A stretch of DNA of 5,926 nt from an uncultured Prevotellaceae bacterium (GTDB lineage: Bacteria > Bacteroidota > Bacteroidia > Bacteroidales > Bacteroidaceae). The notes under the pieces are model-generated. The model worked only from the letters and a program-made list of their open reading frames with translations, ran no database searches and was not told where the DNA came from. How positions within the stretch are numbered: the stretch's first letter is position 1; each line of letters starts with the position of its first letter. Of the stretch, positions 1 through 5,926 are shown piece after piece. A program made the translations under genes and the position numbers. The stretch covers positions 1 to 5,926 of the forward strand of contig CAMKMK010000141.1 in the NCBI GenBank assembly GCA_946413885.1. The letters are read 5' to 3'.

Positions 1-518
1 GTATCCAAACCATTCTCCAAAGCAGCTCTTTGGGCATGAATGTCTACTCCATAGGCAAGCCCGCTGACGATGAGGGCATCAGGACACATTTGGCTCAAAT
101 CCTTCACGAAATGCGAGCAGAGATCCTTGCCGTATTCAGTAATCTGGCGTGTGCCTACAACGGCAAGAACATGTCGAGCATTCAGGTCAGCATTGCCTTT
201 GTAGTAAACCAGGATAGGAGCATCTGGGCAGTCACGCATGCGGGAAGGATAGGCTTCATCCTTCAAACAAAGGCATTGGATATGGTTTTCTTGCGTGAAT
301 TTCAACTCCTCTTCTGCCCTGGGAATCTGCATTTCCATCAAGGCAAGAGACTCCACAAGTTTCTTGTTGGCTTGGGGCAGGATATCCAACACATTCCTTC
401 GATGCTCATAAATGGTCGTTGCGCTCCCCACCTCATCCAGCAGAAGATGGAGGTTCTGCAAGCTTATGTTAGGCACTCGTGTGAGAGCTATCGTGTATAA
501 GATCTCTTGTTCCGTCAT
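1..518 (-). CDS. dprA: DNA-processing protein DprA (Smf), N-terminal part, runs off left edge
   Basis: DprA binds incoming single-stranded DNA in the cytoplasm during natural transformation, protects it and loads RecA. This reading frame starts with ATG at 518-516 and stays open for 172 codons to the window edge, so the C-terminus is missing. Residues 1-60 fit the small helical N-terminal domain. The Rossmann-like core then begins: YPSRMRDCPDAPILVYYKGN (about 90-109) is the usual lead-in, VVGTRQITEYG (120-130) matches the family's VGxR-x-S/T-x-YG signature, and SGLAYGVDIHAQRAAL (152-167) matches SGxAxGID-x-AH-x-AL. The start is well placed: it overlaps the thioesterase stop in an ATGA (518-515), which suggests translational coupling. 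It is last of three genes in the visible cluster and has no promoter of its own that I can see. The family assignment is firm; whether this organism is competent cannot be told from the sequence. Confidence 0.93.
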   Translation of the reverse strand, partial: MTEQEILYTIALTRVPNISLQNLHLLLDEVGSATTIYEHRRNVLDILPQANKKLVESLALMEMQIPRAEEELKFTQENHIQCLCLKDEAYPSRMRDCPDAPILVYYKGNADLNARHVLAVVGTRQITEYGKDLCSHFVKDLSQMCPDALIVSGLAYGVDIHAQRAALENGLD

Positions 519-922
519 TCCTTCTCAAAATAAGGTTCCAGAATCTTTTCCAATTCTTTACACACACCCAACTCGCCATTTATCAGGCAAACTGTGTCCA
601 CTTGACTCTTTATCACCATTTTCTCATCAGGCAGGCGGAAGATGTCCTGGTAGAATACATACTTGACGCGATCTTTGGCAACTCTTAATCTGGAGACAAA
701 CTCGTCTCCACTCCTCAAAGGCGTCTTGTAGGAAATCTTCACGCGAGCCACTACGGCATCGATTCCACGCTGATGCATTTCAGCAAAACTGATGCCAGCA
801 TGGAGGAGAAATTCGTGTCGAGTATGCTCGATGTAGTGTTGATAATTGGCATTATTCACGATTCCTTGCAGGTCGCATTCGTAGTCGCGAACCTTCATCT
901 TCTGTTCAAAAACGTATTTCAT
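515..922 (-). CDS. Acyl-CoA thioesterase, 4HBT hotdog fold (YbgC/FadM-like)
   Basis: A 135-residue protein of typical length for single-domain 4-hydroxybenzoyl-CoA-thioesterase-like enzymes, which hydrolyse acyl-CoA thioesters in the cytoplasm. The N-terminal signature is clear: VRDYECDLQGIVNNANY at residues 11-27, followed by YIEHTRHEFL (30-39). D17 sits at the usual catalytic aspartate position of the D-x-x-G-I/V-V-N/H-x-x-x-Y motif. The middle strand VKISYKTPLRSGDEF (61-75) matches the family's v-i-Y-k-x-P-l-x-x-g-D-x-l segment. The substrate chain cannot be read from the sequence. The ATG at 922-920 overlaps the stop of the DUF2851 gene as ATGA, and its own TGA overlaps the dprA ATG in the same way, so it is the middle gene of a tightly coupled trio. 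Family confidence is high; exact subfamily (YbgC, FadM or other) is open. Confidence 0.9.
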   Translation of the reverse strand: MKYVFEQKMKVRDYECDLQGIVNNANYQHYIEHTRHEFLLHAGISFAEMHQRGIDAVVARVKISYKTPLRSGDEFVSRLRVAKDRVKYVFYQDIFRLPDEKMVIKSQVDTVCLINGELGVCKELEKILEPYFEKE

Positions 923-2133
923 CTTTTCAAATATTCATATCCGAATCTGCAACGCAGGCAATCCAACCTGTCGCAGTATTCCTTTTTCAGTTGTATCAAC
1001 GCTTGGCTGTCAGCTGCAGTTTTCACATCCAAACCGCAAGCCTTCCATTGTCTCAAGATATAATTGTTCTCAGCAGGTATCTCTTCCAATAAGCGAATAG
1101 CTCGTTCTTGGTATTTCCTCTCGTTGTGACTTGTGCCATAGGCATATAATAAAGGTACTACGGTATTTATGACAATCAGGTTTCTGCTGTTGGGCGAGGT
1201 TCCCTTCACTTGTAAAGCTTTATGCAAGGTCTCCACGCCCTTTGCTTCCAGAAAAGAAGAGAATTGTGCTTTACCACTTTGGTATAAATGAGCGATCTGC
1301 AAAATACGAGTGTGAGGAAAGTTTTGAGGATGAGTTCTAAGATATTTCCATTGCTTGGGTTTCAAGGGGCTGGGAAGAGAGAATTTATGCGATAAATAGG
1401 CGAATTCCTGTTTCAAATACGCGATTTCATCGTTGGTCTTCTGTTTATGACATTCTTCGATCAATCCGGCCAATCCCAAGAAGATGGCTTCTATCTGCTG
1501 GAGATTGTCACGATGTTTGTTCACGGCTTGCAAAGGAACGAGTTTCGCCCAGCGTTCAAAAGCATCTCCATTCAATCCAAAACCAAAGTTTCGACTCAGG
1601 GTCACGAAAGTAGCCTGCTCCCAATCGCCGTTTGTCTCCTTCACGCGATCCAACACTTTCTGGCTTCGTTCTGTCAATCTCTCTGCCAAAAGAGCATCCA
1701 TCCAGCCATGAATCTTCATCTTTTCCAGTTCAGGAATCATCTTATGGCATCGAGGATAATCTTCAGTACTTTGCAGTTCCTTGTAATGAATGGCTAATTG
1801 TGCAGGAATATCGAGTTGAAGTTGAGGTATGACTTTGTCATCATGCGTTTTAACCTCACTGTTTACCGTTTGAGCGATGTGAAGGATGGTGTTATTGTAG
1901 GCGTCATTCAAATGGTGCTCATGCTGATACCAATCAGTACTTTTCAGGTGTATCTCCACATTTCCTGCCCAAACGGTTTCCCCAATGCGTATCTTGGCAT
2001 TGAAAAAGTCTGGGCCTGCATTCGAGTTATGCATTCCAGGATCTATGATTTCCAGATCCCTGCCATCTGTTGTCGTCAAAGCTTTCAATGGCAGAATCTT
2101 ATGTTTCCATACATAATGAAGCAGTTTTTCCAT
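919..2133 (-). CDS. DUF2851 family protein with C-terminal four-cysteine cluster
   Basis: A 404-residue soluble protein without signal peptide or membrane segment, recognised as the Bacteroidetes DUF2851 family, which has no established function that I know of. The conserved N-terminal block holds NAGPDFFNAKIRIG (38-51), W55-AGNVEIH (56-62) and STDWYQHEHH (65-74), with D42, E60, H62, D67, H71 and H74 as candidate polar-site residues. The middle (about 135-300) looks helical. The C-terminus carries C366, C387, C392 and C395 (C-x20-C-x4-C-x2-C) around AADSQALIQLKKEYC. This spacing could bind zinc or an iron-sulfur cluster (inference). The GPDF...E-x-H arrangement faintly recalls PD-(D/E)xK nucleases, but the usual lysine is not where expected, so I do not assign that. 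ATG at 2133-2131 is the first start after an in-frame TAA just upstream. It heads the leftward cluster and is divergent from dapB. Confidence 0.85.
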   Translation of the reverse strand: MEKLLHYVWKHKILPLKALTTTDGRDLEIIDPGMHNSNAGPDFFNAKIRIGETVWAGNVEIHLKSTDWYQHEHHLNDAYNNTILHIAQTVNSEVKTHDDKVIPQLQLDIPAQLAIHYKELQSTEDYPRCHKMIPELEKMKIHGWMDALLAERLTERSQKVLDRVKETNGDWEQATFVTLSRNFGFGLNGDAFERWAKLVPLQAVNKHRDNLQQIEAIFLGLAGLIEECHKQKTNDEIAYLKQEFAYLSHKFSLPSPLKPKQWKYLRTHPQNFPHTRILQIAHLYQSGKAQFSSFLEAKGVETLHKALQVKGTSPNSRNLIVINTVVPLLYAYGTSHNERKYQERAIRLLEEIPAENNYILRQWKACGLDVKTAADSQALIQLKKEYCDRLDCLRCRFGYEYLKR

Positions 2134-2166
2134 GCTTGAGAATGTACATTAACTAAAATTTTGAAA

Positions 2167-2174
2167 CAAATTTA
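2167..2174 (-). promoter_or_regulatory. Candidate -7 element for the leftward DUF2851-thioesterase-dprA cluster
   Basis: On the minus strand this reads TAAATTTG, an exact match to the Bacteroidetes sigma-ABfr -7 consensus TAnnTTTG. It lies 33 nt upstream of the DUF2851 ATG, giving a predicted leader of roughly 25 nt. A -33 TTTG is not well conserved: at 19-nt spacing the sequence is ACTG (plus-strand 2194-2197), matching only TG. The element sits on top of the region where the dapB promoter's -33 would be. Confidence 0.55.
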
Positions 2175-2196
2175 GTGATTTTCAACCTAAAAGCAG

Positions 2197-2204
2197 TATT
2201 TTTG
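2197..2204 (+). promoter_or_regulatory. Candidate -7 element for the dapB-lepB cluster
   Basis: The plus strand reads TATTTTTG, an exact match to TAnnTTTG, ending 21 nt before the dapB ATG. The predicted leader is therefore short, about 15 nt. No strong -33 TTTG is present; the best candidate is TTTA at 2171-2174, with a 22-nt spacer, which lies inside the opposing -7 element. Its position argues against the upstream in-frame GTG at 2175 as the dapB start, because that codon would not be transcribed from here. Confidence 0.55.
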
Positions 2205-2225
2205 CACCAAAATTTTGACATACGT

Positions 2226-2981
2226 ATGAAAATAGCTTTGATAGGGTACGGCAAGATGGGTCATATGATAGAGGAAATAGCTCTGAGCAGAGGACACCAG
2301 ATTGTTTGCAAGATAGACATTGACAATCAACAGGATTTTGATTCTCCTGAGTTTAAAAGTGCAGACGTTGCCATCGAATTCACCGCTCCTCAGGTTGCCT
2401 ACAACAATTATTTGAAGGCGTTTAGTCATAATGTGAAGGTCGTGAGCGGATCCACAGGATGGCTTGATGAGCATGGTGAAGATGTCAGGAAGATGTGTAC
2501 AGAGGGAGGTCAAACGTTGTTCTGGAGCAGCAATTTCAGCTTGGGTGTCACCATCTTCCGTGCTGTCAATCGATACCTGGCACGTATCATGAATCAGTTT
2601 GATTCCTATACTCCACGACTCGAAGAAGTCCATCATGTCCACAAGTTGGACCACCCCAGTGGTACAGGTATTTCTTTGGCAGAGGAACTTATCGCTGAGG
2701 TCGATCGACTTTCTGGCTGGCAGTTTGGCCAGTTAACCAAACCTGATGGCGATGTGGAAGGAACAGCGGAAGTACCTGTTGATAAACTGCGTATCGACAG
2801 TATCCGTCGTGATGAAGTTCCTGGCATTCACTCTATTACATGGAATAGTGAGGCTGATCAGATTACAATAACTCACGATGCCCATAATCGTCGTGGATTT
2901 GCTTTAGGAGCAGTCTTGGCAGCAGAATATACTGCTACTCATTCAGGATTGCTCTCGATAAGTGATTTGTTTAAATTCTAA
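2226..2981 (+). CDS. dapB: 4-hydroxy-tetrahydrodipicolinate reductase
   Basis: DapB reduces hydroxy-tetrahydrodipicolinate with NAD(P)H in the cytoplasm, the second committed step of the diaminopimelate/lysine pathway. The 251-residue frame opens with the Rossmann nucleotide loop IGYGKMG (6-12), then EFTAPQ (51-56) and SGSTGW (74-79), equivalent to the conserved G-T-T-G loop. NFSLGV (103-108) precedes the catalytic and substrate block EVHHVHKLDHPSGTG (134-148), with H136/H137, K140 and the SGT substrate-binding loop intact. The C-terminus retains HDAHNRRGFALGAV (217-230). It is shorter than E. coli DapB (about 273), as is common in Bacteroidetes. I chose ATG 2226 because it places the glycine-rich strand at residue 3; a GTG at 2175 would add 17 unrelated residues and lies upstream of the candidate promoter. 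First gene of the rightward cluster, 33 nt before lepB. Confidence 0.96.
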   Translation: MKIALIGYGKMGHMIEEIALSRGHQIVCKIDIDNQQDFDSPEFKSADVAIEFTAPQVAYNNYLKAFSHNVKVVSGSTGWLDEHGEDVRKMCTEGGQTLFWSSNFSLGVTIFRAVNRYLARIMNQFDSYTPRLEEVHHVHKLDHPSGTGISLAEELIAEVDRLSGWQFGQLTKPDGDVEGTAEVPVDKLRIDSIRRDEVPGIHSITWNSEADQITITHDAHNRRGFALGAVLAAEYTATHSGLLSISDLFKF

Positions 2982-3014
2982 TTGACATTCATCGAAATAA
3001 CAGATTTTCAGAAT

Positions 3015-4487
3015 ATGAAGAAAAAGAAATATCAGGCAACAAAGTCCGATTGGGCAAAAGGAATCATTCTCTGTATCCTCTTTTTGGCATTCCTGTATTG
3101 GGTAGATGCGTGGTGGGGCATCATTGCTTTACCTTTTATCTTTGATGCATACGTGACTCGCATCATCCCTTGGACGTGGTGGAAGGAAGCAGAGAATCCT
3201 TTGGTTCGTGTGGTCATGAGTTGGATAGATGCCATCGTGTTTGCTTTGGTGGCAGTATATTTTGTGAACATCTATTTCTTCCAAAACTACACAATCCCAT
3301 CCAGTTCATTGGAGAAGAGTCTCTTGGTAGGCGATTATCTTTTCGTAAGCAAATTAAGTTATGGTCCTCGTGTCCCTCAAACTCCTCTCCACATGCCTCT
3401 TTGCCAGCACACTCTTCCCTTAGGATTGGGCAAAAGCTATATCAAATGGCCTCAATGGGAATACAAGCGAGTTTCTCCCAAACCTGTTCAGTTGAATGAC
3501 ATCGTCGTTTTCAATTATCCGGCAGGTGATACCATCGTGACAGCTGTCCCCTATCAGACAGAGTATTACAACATGTGCTATATTTTTGGCCGTCAGATAT
3601 ATCAGCAGGAGATGGGCAGTACACCTAATGAAGAAGAACTAACTGCTATGCAGAGTCGTCAACTCTATGAGACTTACTATAAGTTAGGTCGCATGTATAT
3701 TAAGAATTCATCTCAGGAGTACGGTAAGATAGACAGTCGTCCAGTGGATCGTCGTGAGAATTATGTGAAGCGTTGTGTGGGTCTTCCTGGCCAGACTCTT
3801 CAGATAAAGAATCGTGTCATGTATCTGGATGGAGAAAAGAATCCTGATGCCCAGAATGTACAATACAACTATCGTGTGGAGTGGTTGGCTCGTCCTGACA
3901 TGAAGGATCCGATTGTCAAGGAAGCAGGAATCAGTTACGATGACCTGTATGGACAAGGCATGGATCCCATGTATGCTGCTGCTCAGGACATCATTCCTCT
4001 TACTGCAGAAGGAAAAGAAAAACTTCTTGCCCGCAAAGACTTGGTGGCAAGTGTCACTTTGGTTGAAAATCGTGATACTCAAAATCTCTATCCCCTGAAC
4101 TGCAATACAGGTTGGACGTGTGACAATTATGGCCCTATCTGGATTCCCAAGAAAGGAGAAAATATTCAGTTGACATTGGAGAATCTACCTGTTTATGAAC
4201 GTCCCATTCGAGTTTACGAGGGAAATGATCTCAAGGTGACAGAGGATGGCAAGATTCTCATCAATGGGGAAGAAACACAGGAATACACTTTCAAGATGGA
4301 TTATTATTGGATGCAGGGCGACAATCGTCATAATAGTGCCGACAGCCGTTGTTGGGGATTCGTTCCTGAAGATCACATCGTAGGTAAACCTATCATGATA
4401 TGGCTCTCTATTGACAAAGACCGTTCTTGGTTTGGTGGACATATCCGTTGGAATCGTCTTTTCCGTTTTGTGGACAATATCAAATAA
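3015..4487 (+). CDS. lepB: Signal peptidase I (S26 family), Bacteroidetes long form
   Basis: Membrane-bound serine/lysine protease that cleaves signal peptides from exported proteins on the periplasmic side. From ATG 3015 it is 490 residues. Hydrophobic segments are near 15-31, 35-50 and 70-89. Box B is IPSSSLEKSLLVGDYLF (94-110) with catalytic S98; box C is NDIVVFNYP (161-169); box D is KRCVGLPGQ (252-260) with general base K252; box E is GDNRHNSADSRCWGFVPED (435-453). The active site is complete. Compared with E. coli LepB (324 residues), about 80 extra residues lie between boxes C and D, and the D-E region is also longer. From memory this is usual for Bacteroidetes. A TTG at 2982, directly after the dapB stop, is in frame but would add only 11 residues before the lysine-rich MKKKKYQ start, so ATG is preferred. 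It is followed by a second S26-like gene in the same frame. Confidence 0.95.
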   Translation: MKKKKYQATKSDWAKGIILCILFLAFLYWVDAWWGIIALPFIFDAYVTRIIPWTWWKEAENPLVRVVMSWIDAIVFALVAVYFVNIYFFQNYTIPSSSLEKSLLVGDYLFVSKLSYGPRVPQTPLHMPLCQHTLPLGLGKSYIKWPQWEYKRVSPKPVQLNDIVVFNYPAGDTIVTAVPYQTEYYNMCYIFGRQIYQQEMGSTPNEEELTAMQSRQLYETYYKLGRMYIKNSSQEYGKIDSRPVDRRENYVKRCVGLPGQTLQIKNRVMYLDGEKNPDAQNVQYNYRVEWLARPDMKDPIVKEAGISYDDLYGQGMDPMYAAAQDIIPLTAEGKEKLLARKDLVASVTLVENRDTQNLYPLNCNTGWTCDNYGPIWIPKKGENIQLTLENLPVYERPIRVYEGNDLKVTEDGKILINGEETQEYTFKMDYYWMQGDNRHNSADSRCWGFVPEDHIVGKPIMIWLSIDKDRSWFGGHIRWNRLFRFVDNIK

Positions 4488-4493
4488 ACTACT

Positions 4494-5225
4494 CTGAAGC
4501 ACGTTTCTTCTTTCCTCGTTTGTTTATTGGTAGGAGTCGTATTGGTACTTCTGCTTCGTACATGTGTGTTCGCTATTCTTACAATTCCTCAGGATGGCGA
4601 AGTTCCCACGTTGCTGCAGGGGGATAGAGTTTTGGTCAATCGCTGGTCCTATGGCTTGCGTCGTCCTTTTGCCCGATGGGGCGGATACCATCGATATTTC
4701 AAACGCAATATACCAACCAGTGGCGATTGGATTGCTTTCAATAATCCAGCTGTAGAACGAGGAGCTTTACCTGATACCAGTGAACTGTACGTAGGACATA
4801 TTTTAGCTTGTCCAGGTGATACGATATGGATGGGTCAACAGGGACGTGTCTCCATTTGTCGTGATTATACTCGAGGATGTATTTGGCCCTTGATGGTTCC
4901 AGCCGAGGGTTCTCATGTTTGTATCTCTCCTTGGGTTAGAGATTTGTATAAGCTCACGATAGAACGCTTTGAACCTAATAAAGTCAAAATGAAGGAAGAT
5001 TCTTTTCGAGAAGATAGCTTACAAAGTGTTTTTTATCAGTTCCATCACAATTACTATTGGGTAATTTCAGGTGATGAATCCAACTTCTTTGACAGCAGAA
5101 CATTTGGTTTTGTTCCAGAGGAATTCATTTTGGGTCGTGTGGAGACGGTTCTCTATTCCTTGAACACCTCTCTGCCTTTGAATCGTCGTCTACGTCGTAA
5201 TCGTATTTTTATTCCTGTCAGATAG
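4494..5225 (+). CDS. Signal-peptidase-I-like protein lacking the Ser/Lys dyad (probable pseudoenzyme)
   Basis: A divergent S26-family paralogue of the preceding lepB, 243 residues if it starts at CTG 4494. One hydrophobic anchor spans about 5-28. Family landmarks remain: IPQDGEVPTLLQGDRVLV (31-48) aligns with box B, GDWIAFNNP (77-85) with box C, YVGHILACPGDTI (99-111) with box D, and YYWVISGDESNFFDSRTFGF (187-206) with box E, one residue short. The catalytic serine position is G35 and the general-base lysine position is G101, so peptidase activity is not expected. The C-terminus ends in a basic tail (RRLRRNR, 231-237) resembling the end of LepB. The start is uncertain: the only ATG/GTG/TTG choice near the N-terminus is TTG 4527, which would cut into the anchor, while CTG 4494 gives LKHVSSF... 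and lies 6 nt after the lepB stop. A role as LepB partner or regulator is inference. Confidence 0.85.
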   Translation: MKHVSSFLVCLLVGVVLVLLLRTCVFAILTIPQDGEVPTLLQGDRVLVNRWSYGLRRPFARWGGYHRYFKRNIPTSGDWIAFNNPAVERGALPDTSELYVGHILACPGDTIWMGQQGRVSICRDYTRGCIWPLMVPAEGSHVCISPWVRDLYKLTIERFEPNKVKMKEDSFREDSLQSVFYQFHHNYYWVISGDESNFFDSRTFGFVPEEFILGRVETVLYSLNTSLPLNRRLRRNRIFIPVR

Positions 5226-5236
5226 TGTGTGAATTT

Positions 5237-5824
5237 ATGGATATTCTTGTTTCAACCTCCTATCTGGCTCCTGTTTCCTATTATTCTGCTTTAAAAGGTG
5301 CTACCACTACGTATATCGAGTATCAGGAGCATTATGTCAAGCAGACACTTCGCAACCGCTGTGTGATTGCTGGTCCTGACGGTCCTTTGCCTCTTACAAT
5401 ACCTGTGGTCAAGCCTCAGAATCCTCATTGTCCCATCAGCGAGATTCGTATCAGTGATCACGGCAATTGGAGACACCTGCATTGGAATGCGCTCAAGAGT
5501 GCTTATGGGCAGAGTCCATTCTTTGAGTATTACGAAGATGACTTTCGTCCTTTTTATGAGCCTGACTGGGAGTTTTTGGTGGATTACAATCGAGATTTGC
5601 TTCAATGTGTATGTCAGTTGATTGACATTCAACCATCTCTTCGTGTGACAGAGACTTATCAAGCATCTCCTTCAGATGTCAAGGATTTGCGGTTCCCTGC
5701 CGTCTTTCCATATAGACCAACACCTTATTATCAAGTTTTTTCTCAGCGAGAGGGTTTCCTGCCTGACCTCAGTATCGTGGATATGCTCTTTTGCTTGGGA
5801 CCAGAAAGTATTCTGTATTTATGA
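5237..5824 (+). CDS. WbqC family protein
   Basis: A 195-residue soluble protein of the WbqC family, named after a gene in O-antigen clusters; its biochemical activity is not established to my knowledge. The N-terminus MDILVSTSYLAPVSYYSAL is typical. LPLTIPVVKP (51-60), ISEIRISDHGNWRHLHWNAL (67-86), then SAYGQSPFFEYYEDDF (88-103), form the family's central conserved block; H80, H82 and Y90 are notable polar residues there. The C-terminal LPDLSIVDMLFCLGPES (175-191) is also characteristic. I prefer ATG 5237, 11 nt after the previous stop, to a GTG at 5225 that overlaps that stop and adds four residues. No sugar or surface-polysaccharide genes are in view, so involvement in O-antigen synthesis should not be assumed here. 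Its TGA overlaps the next gene's ATG. Confidence 0.9.
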   Translation: MDILVSTSYLAPVSYYSALKGATTTYIEYQEHYVKQTLRNRCVIAGPDGPLPLTIPVVKPQNPHCPISEIRISDHGNWRHLHWNALKSAYGQSPFFEYYEDDFRPFYEPDWEFLVDYNRDLLQCVCQLIDIQPSLRVTETYQASPSDVKDLRFPAVFPYRPTPYYQVFSQREGFLPDLSIVDMLFCLGPESILYL

Positions 5825-5926
5825 TGTTTCATGTCCTTCCTGATTATGTACGCGGAATACCTTCTCCCAGTAGTTTCACGTATCCTTTTTGTTATGAGCC
5901 TCACCCTTTGTGTGTCGCCGCCGTAT
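5821..5926 (+). CDS. Probable RluA-family pseudouridine synthase, N-terminal fragment, runs off right edge
   Basis: An open frame from ATG 5821 (or the adjacent ATG 5824) continues for 35 codons to the window end. It overlaps the WbqC-family stop by 4 bp (ATGA at 5821-5824), which strongly supports a real start. The segment FTYPFCYEPHPLCVAA (residues 19-34) resembles, from memory, the N-terminus of Bacteroidetes RluA-type synthases, which isomerise uridine in rRNA or tRNA and often begin with an FTYPF-x-Y-x-PHPLC motif. The catalytic domain with its aspartate is outside the window, so the assignment rests on this short motif and on gene context only. Confidence 0.6.
   Translation, partial: MMFHVLPDYVRGIPSPSSFTYPFCYEPHPLCVAAV

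Larger units (their letters stand above)
2155..2216. repeat. Imperfect inverted repeat spanning both divergent promoters
   Basis: Arms 2155-2182 and 2189-2216 are reverse complements at 21 of 28 positions, with a 6-bp centre. Shared positions include both TAnnTTTG elements and the self-complementary AAAATTTT, which begins five bases downstream of each -7 element (2155-2162 and 2209-2216). The symmetry axis falls near 2185.5. High A+T content inflates the match, so the repeat may reflect two similar promoters facing away from each other, or a shared control site. Confidence 0.5.

Noticed and set aside
30..500. Plus-strand open frame of 156 codons at the left edge.
   Set aside because: It is antisense to a reading frame with clear DprA motifs and shows no family signature itself.
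1447..1797. Plus-strand open frame of 116 codons.
   Set aside because: It lies wholly inside the well-supported DUF2851 gene on the other strand and has no recognisable protein features.
919..2133. Assigning the DUF2851 protein as a PD-(D/E)xK nuclease.
   Set aside because: The acidic and E-x-H residues are suggestive, but the expected lysine is missing and no structural comparison could be run.
2141..2150. Perfect 10-bp palindrome AATGTACATT in the DUF2851 leader.
   Set aside because: Several 10-bp palindromes are expected by chance in a window this size, and it does not match the other palindrome near dapB, so there is no sign of a shared operator.
2175..2225. N-terminal extension of dapB from an in-frame GTG.
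   Set aside because: The added 17 residues do not fit DapB, whose Rossmann strand begins at the ATG at 2226, and the GTG lies upstream of the candidate -7 element.
2219..2228. Perfect palindrome CATACGTATG covering the dapB start codon.
   Set aside because: Within chance expectation, has no loop for a hairpin, and shares no sequence with other intergenic palindromes.
4494..5225. Treating the second S26 gene as a decaying pseudogene.
   Set aside because: The frame is open to a full-length C-terminus, boxes C and E and the anchor are kept, and flanking gene spacing is tight; loss of catalytic residues alone points to a pseudoenzyme.

Overview
The window looks like chromosomal DNA from a Bacteroidales bacterium, most likely Prevotella-like. 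The evidence is the gene content (a 490-residue LepB with the Bacteroidetes-type insertion, DUF2851, a WbqC-like protein), weak or absent Shine-Dalgarno sequences, and two TAnnTTTG elements of the Bacteroidetes sigma-ABfr -7 type in the one intergenic region. No lineage was confirmed by a search.

Layout: two divergent gene clusters leave a 92-bp gap (2134-2225). The minus-strand cluster reads leftward: a DUF2851 protein (2133-919), a 4HBT-fold acyl-CoA thioesterase (922-515), then dprA (from 518, running off the left edge). Both junctions are 4-bp ATGA stop/start overlaps. The plus-strand cluster reads rightward: dapB (2226-2981), lepB (3015-4487), a second signal-peptidase-like gene (about 4494-5225), a WbqC-family gene (5237-5824), and the first 35 codons of a gene that resembles the N-terminus of Bacteroidetes RluA-type pseudouridine synthases. 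There is no RNA gene, insertion sequence, CRISPR array or gene-free stretch above 300 bases.

How the genes relate: dapB makes tetrahydrodipicolinate for lysine and cell-wall diaminopimelate, and lepB removes signal peptides at the inner membrane. The second S26-like protein keeps the membrane anchor and boxes C and E, but has glycine at both the catalytic Ser and Lys positions. It therefore looks like a pseudopeptidase paired with the active enzyme. On the other strand, DprA loads RecA onto incoming single-stranded DNA. Its two upstream partners are tightly coupled to it, but no functional link is obvious.

Points most worth a second look: the catalytically dead LepB paralogue; its apparent CTG start, six bases after and in frame with the lepB stop; the two-fold symmetric divergent promoter region; and a C-terminal four-cysteine cluster in the DUF2851 protein.
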